Shown here piece by piece: positions 1-7,632 of a stretch of 9,213 nucleotides of DNA. The notes beneath the pieces were generated by a model. It saw only the letters and a list, made by a program, of their open reading frames with translations, ran no database searches and had not been told where the DNA came from. The stretch's first letter is position 1, and each line of letters begins with the position of its first letter. Position numbers and translations under genes: made by a program. The DNA is taken from NCBI GenBank assembly GCA_026985785.1, contig JALSPT010000175.1:1-9213 (forward strand), written 5' to 3'. The DNA is from Anaerolineales bacterium. GTDB taxonomy: Bacteria; Chloroflexota; Anaerolineae; Anaerolineales; DRMV01.

Positions 1-1115
1 GCTCCCGCGAGCCATTCGGGCAGCCCTCCTTCTCCGGCGGCCTCCGTTGCGCCTTCCGTCATCCCTGTCAATAAGGCAGCCAGTTCGGCATCGATTTCCT
101 CTCCTTCTTCGGCCTCTTCCACCAAAGTGGTGCTTTCGTCCGTGGGAGTGGTGAGGACGTCCTCCGGCGCCATGGCTTTCAGCCAGTCGGGTAATTCCGC
201 GGATTCCAGCAGGGGCTCCTCTTCTTCCTCGTCTGCAGTGAGAGGCGTGGCTTCCTCCGCTGTGGGTACTGAAGCCTCCTCCGCGGTGCTGGGTGGCTGC
301 GGTGTGCTTTCGGCAGTATCCCAGCCAGGTGCCGCCATGGCCGGGCTCCATTCCAGCGCTTCCAGGGAAACGACATCGTCTGGCACTTCGTCAAGGGGTG
401 TGTCGGGTGACGTGCGGTAAGCCTCGTAAGGGTCGAGTGCGTAGAGGCGCTGGCGGTAAACTTTGGCCTCTTCCTCTCGCTGGCTTTCGGTGAGAATGCG
501 TGCCATGAGGCGGTTGGCTTGCAGGCAGTAGGGTAATTTTTGCAAAAGCGAGGCAGCAGTCCCTGCGGCTTCTATCGCGTTGCCGTCTTGATAAAGCGCC
601 TCGGCCAACAAAGCCATCAGGTCAGCACGATGGGGCTCTTCAGCCAGTGCGGCGCGCAGTTCTGCAACGGCCTGGGCGTATAGGCCGTTGCGCAGGTACA
701 TACGCGCCAACGCCCCTCGGGTAAGGCGCAGGCGCGGCGGTGCAATGCCTTCTACCGCTTCGTATAGCCTGCGAAGCTCGTCCTGGATAGCAGGGCTGGA
801 GGGTTGCACCTCAAAGGCGCGCTCCATGTGCCAGAGAGCAGTCTTGAGGTCGCCGCGTGCTTCGTGGATGACGCTCAATCCCGCGTGGGCGATGAAATCG
901 TCCGGCATGGCGGCCAAGACACGGCGAAAGACGTCGGCTGCTTCGTCATGCCGCCCTGCTTCCAGGTAAGCCTTGCCCAGCAGACGATAAGTCGCCACGT
1001 GTTTGGGGAATTTTTCCAGAATATGGCGGCAATGGGCAATGGCTTCCTGATATTCACCGCGGCTGATCAGGTCGTCGATTTGTCGGTTGTAGGCGCGCAA
1101 GTTGGTTTTTGCCAT
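1..1115 (-). CDS. TPR-repeat protein with acidic tail and LPxWL motifs (partial)
   Basis: Open reading frame read leftward from ATG at 1115 and still open at the left edge, so 371 codons plus two bases are visible and the C-terminus is missing. A purine-rich Shine-Dalgarno stretch (AAGGGAGAAG) lies just upstream of the ATG. Residues about 8-229 form roughly six degenerate tetratricopeptide repeats (for example around 41-71, 75-105, 133-162 and 198-229), with the alternating small and aromatic residues and terminal prolines typical of TPRs. After residue 230 the protein becomes a low-complexity linker rich in Glu, Ala, Pro and Thr, including a run of five or more acidic residues near 295. Two short hydrophobic motifs sit in it: LPDWLKAM (308-315) and LPEWLAG (365-371). 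No signal peptide is seen. TPRs mediate protein-protein contacts; the partner and pathway are unknown. It follows hppA but is separated from it by a terminator, so it is probably its own transcription unit. Confidence 0.85.
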   Translation of the reverse strand, partial: MAKTNLRAYNRQIDDLISRGEYQEAIAHCRHILEKFPKHVATYRLLGKAYLEAGRHDEAADVFRRVLAAMPDDFIAHAGLSVIHEARGDLKTALWHMERAFEVQPSSPAIQDELRRLYEAVEGIAPPRLRLTRGALARMYLRNGLYAQAVAELRAALAEEPHRADLMALLAEALYQDGNAIEAAGTAASLLQKLPYCLQANRLMARILTESQREEEAKVYRQRLYALDPYEAYRTSPDTPLDEVPDDVVSLEALEWSPAMAAPGWDTAESTPQPPSTAEEASVPTAEEATPLTADEEEEEPLLESAELPDWLKAMAPEDVLTTPTDESTTLVEEAEEGEEIDAELAALLTGMTEGATEAAGEGGLPEWLAG

Positions 1116-1134
1116 GGCTCTTCTCCCTTCCTTT

Positions 1135-1163
1135 AGTATGCCCTATCTTGCTCAGAAAAGCAA
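1135..1163 (-). promoter_or_regulatory. Weak candidate promoter for the TPR gene
   Basis: On the minus strand TTGCTT (1158-1163) and CATACT (1135-1140) are separated by 17 bp, 19 bp ahead of the start codon. Each hexamer matches the sigma-70 consensus poorly (3/6 and 4/6), and the implied leader of about 12 nt would barely contain the Shine-Dalgarno site. It is listed because a promoter is expected between the hppA terminator and this gene and nothing better is visible. Confidence 0.25.
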
Positions 1164-1164
1164 G
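1147..1164. repeat. 6-bp perfect inverted repeat upstream of the TPR gene
   Basis: CTTGCT (1147-1152) and AGCAAG (1159-1164) are perfect reverse complements around a 6-nt centre. The repeat overlaps the -35 part of the weak candidate promoter, so it could be an operator. It could also be a small hairpin; it lacks a T-tract on either side, so it is not a convincing terminator. Confidence 0.35.
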
Positions 1165-1195
1165 CCCCGGCGCACGATTTTGACCGTTTGGCGAT

Positions 1196-1233
1196 AAAAA
1201 ACAGGCCGCCTTTTGGTGGCGGCCTGTTTTTTT
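1196..1233 (-). terminator. Intrinsic terminator downstream of hppA
   Basis: A strong hairpin with arms at 1196-1210 and 1218-1232 and a 7-nt loop. The GC core CAGGCCGCC pairs with GGCGGCCTG and is flanked by six A on one side and a T-tract on the other, so it reads as a Rho-independent terminator on both strands. It begins 25 bp past the hppA stop codon, so its obvious role is to end hppA transcription and insulate the TPR gene. No plus-strand gene ends here. Confidence 0.9.
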
Positions 1234-1257
1234 GGGGACTTTTGACGGTTGTGGGGG

Positions 1258-3588
1258 TTATTCAGTACCTTCCACCTCGGTGCGGCGGCTGTACCAGATG
1301 GACCACACCAGCGAGGCCAGCAGCACCACGAAGAGCGCCCAACCGCCCACACCAAAGTGTTCGTATTGCGCGACCATCGGCGCGACGATCACCGCGACCA
1401 AGTTGACCACCTTGATCATCGGATTGAGTGCCGGGCCGGCGGTGTCCTTCAGCGGGTCGCCGACGGTGTCGCCCACCACGCTGGCCTTGTGGCGCTCGGA
1501 GCCTTTGCCCAGGTTGTTCTCGGGGGCCTTGGGCTCGTCTTCGATGGTCTTCTTGGCATTGTCCCACGCGCCGCCTGCGTTGTTCATGAACACGGCAAGC
1601 AACTGGCCGGAGAGGATCAAGCCGGCCAGGAAGCCGCCCAGAGCCTCCACGCCGAGCCACATGCCGACCAGGATGGGGGCGACCACGCCCATCGTTGCCA
1701 GGGCGATGAGTTCCTTTTGAGCAGCGGCAGTCGAAATGGCCACCGGGCGCTGGTAGTCGGGTTTGCGTTTGCCTTCCAGCACGCCCATGCGGAATTGGCG
1801 TCGCACCTCGTCCACCATCAGCGACGCGGCGCGCCGCACGGCCTGGATGGCGTACGCTGAGAACAGCATGGGCAGGGCGCCGCCGATCAACATGCCGACG
1901 AACACTTCGGGGACGTTGACCCGGATGCCCAGGTTCTGCAACTGCCGGGCAGCCTCTACGCCCGCCTGGGCCTGCGCTTTGCTGACGTCGACCAGATACG
2001 AGCCGAACAACGCCACCGCGGCGATGACCGCCGAACCGATGGCCACCCCCTTGGTGATGGCTTTGGTGGTGTTGCCCACCGCGTCCAGGTCGGCCATGAT
2101 TTGCTGGGCGACCTTGGTTTCTTCGTCTTCCATCTCGGCCCAGGCCATTTCGCCGATGCCGTTGGCGTTGTCGGCGATGGGACCGAAGGAATCCATCGCG
2201 ACGTTGTTGCCGGTAAGGGTTAGCATGCCGATACCGGTCATGGAAACGCCGTAGAGGATGTAGGTGATTTTCTCGACTTCGTTCAGGCCGGGGATGCCCT
2301 GGAAGATGAAGACCGAAGCCATGATGGTGGCTGCGATGACCAGGATCGCCCACACGGAAGACTCGTAGCCCACGACCAGCCCTTGCAGGATGAGGGTGGC
2401 GGAGCCGGTGTCGGCGGATTTCTTGATTTCGCGCACGGGCGAGCCTTCGGCCCCGGTGAAATAGTCGGTCAGGCGGTCGTTGGCGATGGCGAGGAGCACA
2501 CCCACGGCCACGGCCAGCGGTGCGCGCCACCACCCGCCGGGCAGTTGCCCGTGCTGCATCACGCCGAGGTAGTACCAGCCCACCGCGAAGAAAAGCACGG
2601 TGGAGATGGCGGCGGAGGAGAGGAAGCCCTTGAAGATGGCTTTCATCGCGTCGCCGCTCTTTTCGGGGCCACCTTTGACGATGTAAGTGCCCACGATGGA
2701 GGAAAGCACACCGATGCCGCGCACCAGCAGAGGATACACGATCCAGGCCACGTTGTTGGTCATGTGCCACAGCGCCAGGCCGAGGATCAAGGCAGAGACG
2801 ATGGTCACTTCGTAGGACTGGAAGATGTCGGCGGCCATGCCGGCGCAGTCGCCGACGTTGTCGCCCACCAGGTCGGCCACCACGGCGGGGTTGCGGGGGT
2901 CGTCTTCGGGGATGCCGGCCTCGACCTTGCCCACCAGGTCGGCGCCGACGTCGGCGGCTTTGGTGTAAATGCCGCCGCCCACGCGCATGAACAGGGCAAT
3001 CAGCGTGGCGCCAAAGCCAAAGCCCAGCAAGGCATCCGGTGCGGCAACGCCGAAGATCATGAAAATGATCGTGCCGCCCAACAGCCCCAGGCCGTCGGTC
3101 AGCATGCCGGTGATCGTGCCGGCGCGGTATGCGATGCGCAGGGCATCACCAAAGGAACGTCGCGCTGCCGCGGCGACGCGCACGTTCCCTTCCACTGCCA
3201 TGCGCATCCCGATTTGCCCCACCGCCAGCGAAAACAGGGAGCCCAAAATAAAAGAGCCCGCTCGGCCAAAACCCATGATCAGGCGAACGGTCTCTTCGGG
3301 CATCCCGGCGAAGCGCTGCATGGCTTCTTCGGACACGGGGACGATGTAGACGGAGAAGAAAAGCACTACCGTCAGGATGAGGATGAAAGGAAGGATGATT
3401 TTGGTCTGGCTGTTGAGGTAGGCGATGGCACCCTTGCGGATGGCCTCCCATACCTCTTGCATCTTCTGCGTGCCTTTGTCTTCCCGCAAAATCTGGTTGC
3501 GCAGGAAGAGGGCGTAGGCAAGGCCCAGAATGGCGATGCCCAAAATTGCCCAGATGAAAATTTGTTCGACGTGAGAAAGTTCGCTCAT
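1258..3588 (-). CDS. hppA: Membrane H+-translocating pyrophosphatase, K+-independent type
   Basis: Hydrolyses pyrophosphate to phosphate and pumps protons across the cytoplasmic membrane. The product is 776 residues with about 16 predicted membrane helices, starting at 11-30. Family motifs are intact: DVGADLVGKVE (213-223) with the substrate-binding Lys221; the acidic segment 229-256 containing DDPRNP and VGDNVGDCAG; the FGPIADNANGIGEM region (468-481); and GDTVGDPLKDTAGPALNP (706-723) near the C-terminus. The cation-selectivity segment reads GNTTKAITKG (505-514); Lys509 and Thr512 are the residues known to mark the K+-independent class, whereas K+-dependent enzymes have Ala and Gly there. 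It is somewhat longer than many bacterial homologues. I chose the ATG at 3588 because GGAGGAGG lies 9 nt upstream; an in-frame extension to a TTG at 3645 would add 19 untypical residues and has no ribosome binding site. It lies 130 bp downstream of lon with its own promoter and ends at a strong terminator. Confidence 0.97.
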   Translation of the reverse strand: MSELSHVEQIFIWAILGIAILGLAYALFLRNQILREDKGTQKMQEVWEAIRKGAIAYLNSQTKIILPFILILTVVLFFSVYIVPVSEEAMQRFAGMPEETVRLIMGFGRAGSFILGSLFSLAVGQIGMRMAVEGNVRVAAAARRSFGDALRIAYRAGTITGMLTDGLGLLGGTIIFMIFGVAAPDALLGFGFGATLIALFMRVGGGIYTKAADVGADLVGKVEAGIPEDDPRNPAVVADLVGDNVGDCAGMAADIFQSYEVTIVSALILGLALWHMTNNVAWIVYPLLVRGIGVLSSIVGTYIVKGGPEKSGDAMKAIFKGFLSSAAISTVLFFAVGWYYLGVMQHGQLPGGWWRAPLAVAVGVLLAIANDRLTDYFTGAEGSPVREIKKSADTGSATLILQGLVVGYESSVWAILVIAATIMASVFIFQGIPGLNEVEKITYILYGVSMTGIGMLTLTGNNVAMDSFGPIADNANGIGEMAWAEMEDEETKVAQQIMADLDAVGNTTKAITKGVAIGSAVIAAVALFGSYLVDVSKAQAQAGVEAARQLQNLGIRVNVPEVFVGMLIGGALPMLFSAYAIQAVRRAASLMVDEVRRQFRMGVLEGKRKPDYQRPVAISTAAAQKELIALATMGVVAPILVGMWLGVEALGGFLAGLILSGQLLAVFMNNAGGAWDNAKKTIEDEPKAPENNLGKGSERHKASVVGDTVGDPLKDTAGPALNPMIKVVNLVAVIVAPMVAQYEHFGVGGWALFVVLLASLVWSIWYSRRTEVEGTE

Positions 3589-3597
3589 GCGTTGTCG

Positions 3598-3651
3598 CCT
3601 CCTCCAACGAAAGTGAAATAGTCCATTGTGCCCACTTTCACACAATGGAGG
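3598..3651 (-). promoter_or_regulatory. hppA leader RNA: possible pseudoknot and Shine-Dalgarno switch
   Basis: On the minus strand UCCAUUGUG (3649-3641) is perfectly complementary to CACAAUGGA (3630-3622), a 9-bp stem with a 10-nt loop. The loop contains GAAAGUG (3639-3633), which is perfectly complementary to CACUUUC (3615-3609) just downstream of the stem. That is the order of an H-type pseudoknot. In addition CCUCCA (3651-3646), overlapping the first stem strand, is complementary to UGGAGG (3606-3601), part of the GGAGGAGG Shine-Dalgarno site at 3605-3598. The stem and the Shine-Dalgarno pairing therefore exclude each other, as in translational switches. The pairings are read directly from the sequence; folding in vivo and any ligand are inference. 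The same inverted repeat could instead be a DNA operator. Confidence 0.45.
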
Positions 3652-3658
3652 TGAGCCG

Positions 3659-3687
3659 ATTTTATAAAAGAGGGGTGATTATGTCAA
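3659..3687 (-). promoter_or_regulatory. Strong sigma-70-type promoter for hppA
   Basis: On the minus strand a perfect -35 TTGACA (3682-3687) is followed after exactly 17 bp by TAAAAT (3659-3664, 5/6 to consensus). Transcription should start near 3652, giving a leader of about 64 nt before the hppA ATG. The promoter sits between the lon stop and hppA, so hppA can be expressed independently of folC-lon. I see no terminator between lon and this promoter, so read-through from lon is also possible. Confidence 0.8.
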
Positions 3688-3718
3688 GCGGGAAAGCCCC
3701 ATCAATATGAAATTTGTG

Positions 3719-6208
3719 TCAACTGTCAGGCGTCGGCGTGACTTCTGCCGCCGCCTTGTTTTCGGCCGCTGCTGGCCGGGGCAACAGCGCCACTTTTATC
3801 ACCTCGTCCAGCCGCTGCACGGGGATGATGCGCAGGGCCTGCAAGGCCGATTTGGGGACTTCGGCCAGATCCTTCTGGTTTTGCTCCGGCAGGATGACGG
3901 TCTTGATACCGTGGCGATGGGCGGCGAGCACCTTTTCACGCACGCCTCCCACCGGCAGCACCTTGCCCCGCAGGGTGATTTCGCCGGTCATGGCCACCTC
4001 GTGGCGCACGGGACGCTGGGTAAAGGCCGAGATCAGCGCGATGGCCATGGTGACGCCTGCACTGGGCCCATCCTTGGGCACGGCGCCTTCCGGCACGTGG
4101 ATGTGGATGTCGGTGTTTTCGAACCTCTCGGCATCGACGCCAAATTCGTCGCAATGGGCGCGCAGGTACGAAAGCGCCGCCTGCGCCGATTCTTGCATCA
4201 CCTCGCCGATTTGCCCCGTGATGCGCAGGTTGCCTTTGCCTTCCATCAGCAGCACTTCTACCGGCATGACTTCGCCGCCGGTGACCGTCCATGCCAGGCC
4301 GGTGGCCACGCCCACCTCGTCTTCTTTTTCGGTTTCCATGTCGAAGTAGAGGGGCGGGCCGAGGAAACGCGCCACGCTTTTGGCCGTGATGCGCTTCGGG
4401 AAGCGCTTGCCTTCGGCTTTCAACCGCGCGATCTTGCGGCAGACGCGCCCGATCTCGCGCTCCAGGTTGCGCACACCGGCCTCGTTGGTGTATTCCCGCA
4501 CGATGCGCTGCAGAGCGGCGTCGGTGAAATGGATTTCCTCCGGCTCCAGGCCGCTTTCTTCCATCTGGCGGGGGATGAGAAAGCGGCGGGCGATGAGAAG
4601 TTTTTCTTCTTCCACATAGCCCGGAAATTCGATGACTTCCATCCGATCGAGCAGCGCCGGGGGGATGGTGGCGAGGGTGTTGGCCGTGGTGATGAACATC
4701 ACCTTGGAGAGGTCGTAAGGGATTTCCAGGTAGTGGTCGGAAAAGGCATAGTTCTGTTCGGGGTCGAGCACTTCCAGCAGGGCGGCGGAGGGGTCGCCGC
4801 GAAAGTCGTTGCCCAATTTGTCGATTTCGTCCAGCATGAAGACTGGGTTGATGGTCCCGGCGCGCTTCATGGTTTGCAAGATGCGCCCCGGCAATGCGCC
4901 GATGTAGGTGCGGCGGTGGCCGCGGATTTCGGCCTCGTCGCGCACGCCGCCCAGCGAGACGCGCACGAACTTGCGCCCCAGCGCTTCGGCGATGGATTTG
5001 CCCAGGGAGGTTTTGCCGGTGCCCGGCGCGCCAACAAAGCAAAGGATGGGCTGGCGGGGGCGTTTGGGCTTGAGGGTGCGCACGGCGATGTATTCCAAAA
5101 TCCGCTCTTTGGCCTTCGGAAGCCCGTAGTGGTGCTCTTCCAGCACCTGCGCGGCGTGGGCGAGGTCGAGGTTGTCCTCGGTTTCCTCCGTCCAGGGCAG
5201 ATCCAGAATCCATTCGATGTAGGTGCGCAAGATGCCGACTTCGGGCGCCATAGGCGGCAGTTGCGAGAGCCGCCCGATCTCTTTCAGGGCGCGGGCTTTG
5301 GGCTCATCGGGCAGGTTTGCTTTTTCCACCCGCTGCCGCAGTTCGTTGATTTCCTGGGTCCAAAAGTCACCCTCGCCCAGTTCGCTTTGGATGGCGCGCA
5401 TTTGCTCCCGCAGGTAGGCCTCGCGCTGGTTGCGGTCCATCTCGTTTTGTACCCGGCTGTGGATTTCGTCTTCCAGTTCCAGGCGGGCGAGGGCTTCTTG
5501 CATGTGCTTCAGCGCGGCGCTCAGGCGTTGTTTGGGGTCGGTGGTGCTGAGGAAGGCCATCAGTTGCTCGTGGGTGGGCGAGAGGGCCATCACCATGGTG
5601 TCGGCCAGCCAGCCGAGGCTGTCGGTGTTGAGGGCGTAAAGGTACACTTCTTCGGGCACGGCCTCGTTGAGTTCTACGAACTGCTCCATCGTGCTCAGCG
5701 CCAGTTGCCGCAATGCGCGGCTTTCCTCGTCGTCGGGCTGAGTCTCGGCCAGCGGGCGTACCTGCACGATGGGGTAGGGCTGGGTTTGGAGGATGTTTAC
5801 CAATTCCACCCGCCGCCGTCCGTGCAGCAGGGCGGCGTAGGCATCGTTGGGCATGGTGTAGGGCGGTGCGACGGCTGCTTCGACGCCAATGGGGAAGACG
5901 TCGCCCCAGGTGGGGTTTTCTTTCTCCAGATCTTGCAGGATGAAAACGGCGACGGTGGTGCCTGCTTCGGCGGCTGCGCGGGCCGCGGCGGCGTTTTCTT
6001 CGCCGCTGAGCATCAGCGGGCCCAGCAGTTGAGGCAAGATGATGGTATCGGGGAGCACGATGGCAGGCAGTGTGAGAAGGCCGTCCTTGTCGGGGTCGCT
6101 GTTGGGGACGTGGTAGAGCCATTCGGTTTGCGATTGAATGGCGTCGAGGAGCTCTTCGCTAAGGTCTTCCCAGGGGGGGATATCGTCGTGCAGATGAAAG
6201 GGGGTCAT
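3719..6208 (-). CDS. lon: ATP-dependent protease Lon (LonA type)
   Basis: Cytoplasmic AAA+ serine protease that unfolds and degrades damaged and short-lived regulatory proteins. At 829 residues it has full LonA length. The order is an N-terminal substrate-recognition domain (about 40-240), a charged helical linker (240-290), the AAA+ module with Walker A GAPGTGKT (393-400) and Walker B FMLDEID (457-463), and the C-terminal peptidase domain. Catalytic Ser716 is in PKDGPSAG and catalytic Lys759 is in GGVREKV; their spacing of 43 equals that of Ser679 and Lys722 in E. coli Lon. The last 20 or so residues form an Ala/Pro/Glu-rich tail past the conserved core. The ATG overlaps the folC stop (ATGA) and has no clear Shine-Dalgarno site, so translation is probably coupled to folC. 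No CIRCE-type heat-shock operator is visible upstream. Confidence 0.97.
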   Translation of the reverse strand: MTPFHLHDDIPPWEDLSEELLDAIQSQTEWLYHVPNSDPDKDGLLTLPAIVLPDTIILPQLLGPLMLSGEENAAAARAAAEAGTTVAVFILQDLEKENPTWGDVFPIGVEAAVAPPYTMPNDAYAALLHGRRRVELVNILQTQPYPIVQVRPLAETQPDDEESRALRQLALSTMEQFVELNEAVPEEVYLYALNTDSLGWLADTMVMALSPTHEQLMAFLSTTDPKQRLSAALKHMQEALARLELEDEIHSRVQNEMDRNQREAYLREQMRAIQSELGEGDFWTQEINELRQRVEKANLPDEPKARALKEIGRLSQLPPMAPEVGILRTYIEWILDLPWTEETEDNLDLAHAAQVLEEHHYGLPKAKERILEYIAVRTLKPKRPRQPILCFVGAPGTGKTSLGKSIAEALGRKFVRVSLGGVRDEAEIRGHRRTYIGALPGRILQTMKRAGTINPVFMLDEIDKLGNDFRGDPSAALLEVLDPEQNYAFSDHYLEIPYDLSKVMFITTANTLATIPPALLDRMEVIEFPGYVEEEKLLIARRFLIPRQMEESGLEPEEIHFTDAALQRIVREYTNEAGVRNLEREIGRVCRKIARLKAEGKRFPKRITAKSVARFLGPPLYFDMETEKEDEVGVATGLAWTVTGGEVMPVEVLLMEGKGNLRITGQIGEVMQESAQAALSYLRAHCDEFGVDAERFENTDIHIHVPEGAVPKDGPSAGVTMAIALISAFTQRPVRHEVAMTGEITLRGKVLPVGGVREKVLAAHRHGIKTVILPEQNQKDLAEVPKSALQALRIIPVQRLDEVIKVALLPRPAAAENKAAAEVTPTPDS

Positions 6209-7626
6209 AGGCGTTTACCGATAGGGAGGGTGAGGGGGGCAAAGGGTTGTTCGGGACGGTGAGTCTGGCGCCACACGCTGCGGGCTGCCGCGGCCACAAA
6301 CAGGCTGCCGGTGACCAGCACGACTGCTTCGCCACTCGCCTGTTGCAGCGCGGCGAGCATGGCGTCGCCCATGTCGTCGAAAGCCTGCGCTGGCCGCCCC
6401 AGGCGGTGCACCTCGGCAACCAGGTCATGCGGCGCTGCCGCACGGGGGTGGAACGAACGCGTGACGATGACCCGTTGCGCCCGGGGTACCAGTTCGGTCA
6501 ACATGCCGCGGATGTCTTTGTCCGCCGAGGCGCCGAAAACCAGCACGACCGGCCAGCCGGGAAAGTATTCATCTAGGGTGAGGCGGATTTGGTGGGCAGC
6601 GGCGCGGTTGTGCGCGCCGTCCACCACCACGGGCGGGTTGCGGTGCAGAATTTCGAACCGCCCCGGCCAGATGGCGCGGGCAAAGCCGCGGCGGATGGCT
6701 TCTTGGGAGATGGCAAGCCCCTGGCGGCGAGCCACTTGCAGGGCGGCGTAGGCGGTGGCGGCGTTGTCGATCTGATGCGGCCCCAGCAAGGGGATGCGCA
6801 GCCGGGTCGGTTCCCATTCTTGAAAGCCGCCCGACTCCACGAAGGCATCTACCAGCGGTTGCTCGGCCATGTGCCAGACGAAGAGCACTTGCCCTTCCAG
6901 GCTGCGGGCAACCGGCGCATAGAGCCAATCGCGCCCCACCTCTACCAGCGGCGCATGGCGGCTGGCGGCGATTCGTTGAATGGCCAGGCGGGCTTCCGGC
7001 GGGTGAGGCGAAATCACCACCGGCGTGTTGGGCTTGATGATCCCTGCTTTTTCCCGGGCGATGGCGCTCAGCGTGTTGCCCAGGATGGCGGTATGGTCGT
7101 AAGAGATGGGGGTGATCACCGACACCAAGGGGTGGACGATGTTGGTGGCGTCCAGCCGTCCCCCAAGCCCCACCTCTACCACCGCGACATCCACGCCTCG
7201 ATCGGCGAAGTAAAGAAAGGCGGCGGCTGTGGTCAGTTCGAAGGTGGTCAGGCCGGGAATGCGGGGGATGTGGGGGCGCAGGCGGTCGACGATCTGGGGC
7301 AGGTCGGCGTGGGGGATGGGGTGCCCATCGACCTGGATGCGCTCGGCAAAGTCCTCCAGATGCGGTGAGGTGTAGAGTCCTACTCGATATCCGGCGGCCT
7401 GCAGCGCGGCGGCCATCAGTGCTGCGGTGGAACCTTTGCCTTTCGTCCCGGCGATGTGCAACACGGGGTAGGCGCGATGCGGTGCGCCCAACGCTGCCAG
7501 CAGGTTTTCCATCCGCGCCAGGTCGAACTTTTCGGGAGCGTTCCGCAAATTGCGGGTCAGGCTGTAGTCGATGAAACTGTAAAGGAACGCCACGGCCTGA
7601 CGGTAGGCTGTTTCTGTGGTCTGCAT
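6205..7626 (-). CDS. folC: Folylpolyglutamate / dihydrofolate synthase
   Basis: Adds L-glutamate to folates (and, in bifunctional members, to dihydropteroate) using ATP, in the cytoplasm. The 473-residue product has the Mur-ligase-like fold. Visible motifs are the P-loop HIAGTKGKGS (57-66), the Mg2+/folate region YTSPHLEDFAERI (85-97), VEVGLGGRLDATN (150-162), YDHTAILG (176-183) with REKAGIIKP following, HQIDNAATAYAAL (284-296), PGRFE (321-325) and the C-terminal-domain DGAHN (336-340). Whether it is bifunctional or only a folylpolyglutamate synthase cannot be told from sequence alone; finding folP or a separate folylpolyglutamate synthase gene elsewhere would help. I chose the ATG at 7626 because homology begins there; an in-frame extension to 7827 would run through the upstream gene. 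There is no good Shine-Dalgarno site, but a promoter-like pair ends 6 nt before the ATG. The stop overlaps the lon start by 4 bp. Confidence 0.95.
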   Translation of the reverse strand: MQTTETAYRQAVAFLYSFIDYSLTRNLRNAPEKFDLARMENLLAALGAPHRAYPVLHIAGTKGKGSTAALMAAALQAAGYRVGLYTSPHLEDFAERIQVDGHPIPHADLPQIVDRLRPHIPRIPGLTTFELTTAAAFLYFADRGVDVAVVEVGLGGRLDATNIVHPLVSVITPISYDHTAILGNTLSAIAREKAGIIKPNTPVVISPHPPEARLAIQRIAASRHAPLVEVGRDWLYAPVARSLEGQVLFVWHMAEQPLVDAFVESGGFQEWEPTRLRIPLLGPHQIDNAATAYAALQVARRQGLAISQEAIRRGFARAIWPGRFEILHRNPPVVVDGAHNRAAAHQIRLTLDEYFPGWPVVLVFGASADKDIRGMLTELVPRAQRVIVTRSFHPRAAAPHDLVAEVHRLGRPAQAFDDMGDAMLAALQQASGEAVVLVTGSLFVAAAARSVWRQTHRPEQPFAPLTLPIGKRL

Positions 7627-7632
7627 GGCCTG

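Noticed and set aside
2383..3621. A 412-codon open frame on the plus strand, antisense to hppA
   Set aside because: Same cause: the translation is His/Gly/Asp-rich noise and the minus-strand gene has all family motifs.
3589..3645. A 19-residue N-terminal extension of HppA from a TTG at 3645
   Set aside because: The TTG lies in the leader hairpin, has no Shine-Dalgarno site, starts within about 8 nt of the predicted transcription start, and adds residues (Cys-rich then Arg-rich) unlike the hydrophobic start of the family. The ATG at 3588 has an excellent ribosome site.
3690..3712. A terminator after lon
   Set aside because: GGGGCTTTCCC on the minus strand gives only a 3-bp stem and is not followed by a T-tract.
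3698..3726. A second TTGACA overlapping the lon stop codon as an hppA promoter
   Set aside because: No -10-like hexamer lies 16-18 bp downstream (that stretch is GGGGCT), whereas the TTGACA at 3682-3687 has a good -10 at 17 bp.
3707..6262. An 851-codon open frame on the plus strand, antisense to lon
   Set aside because: Its translation is low-complexity (His-, Gly-, Val- and Phe-rich) with no recognisable domain. It is what high GC at third codon positions of lon produces on the opposite strand, and lon itself is certain.
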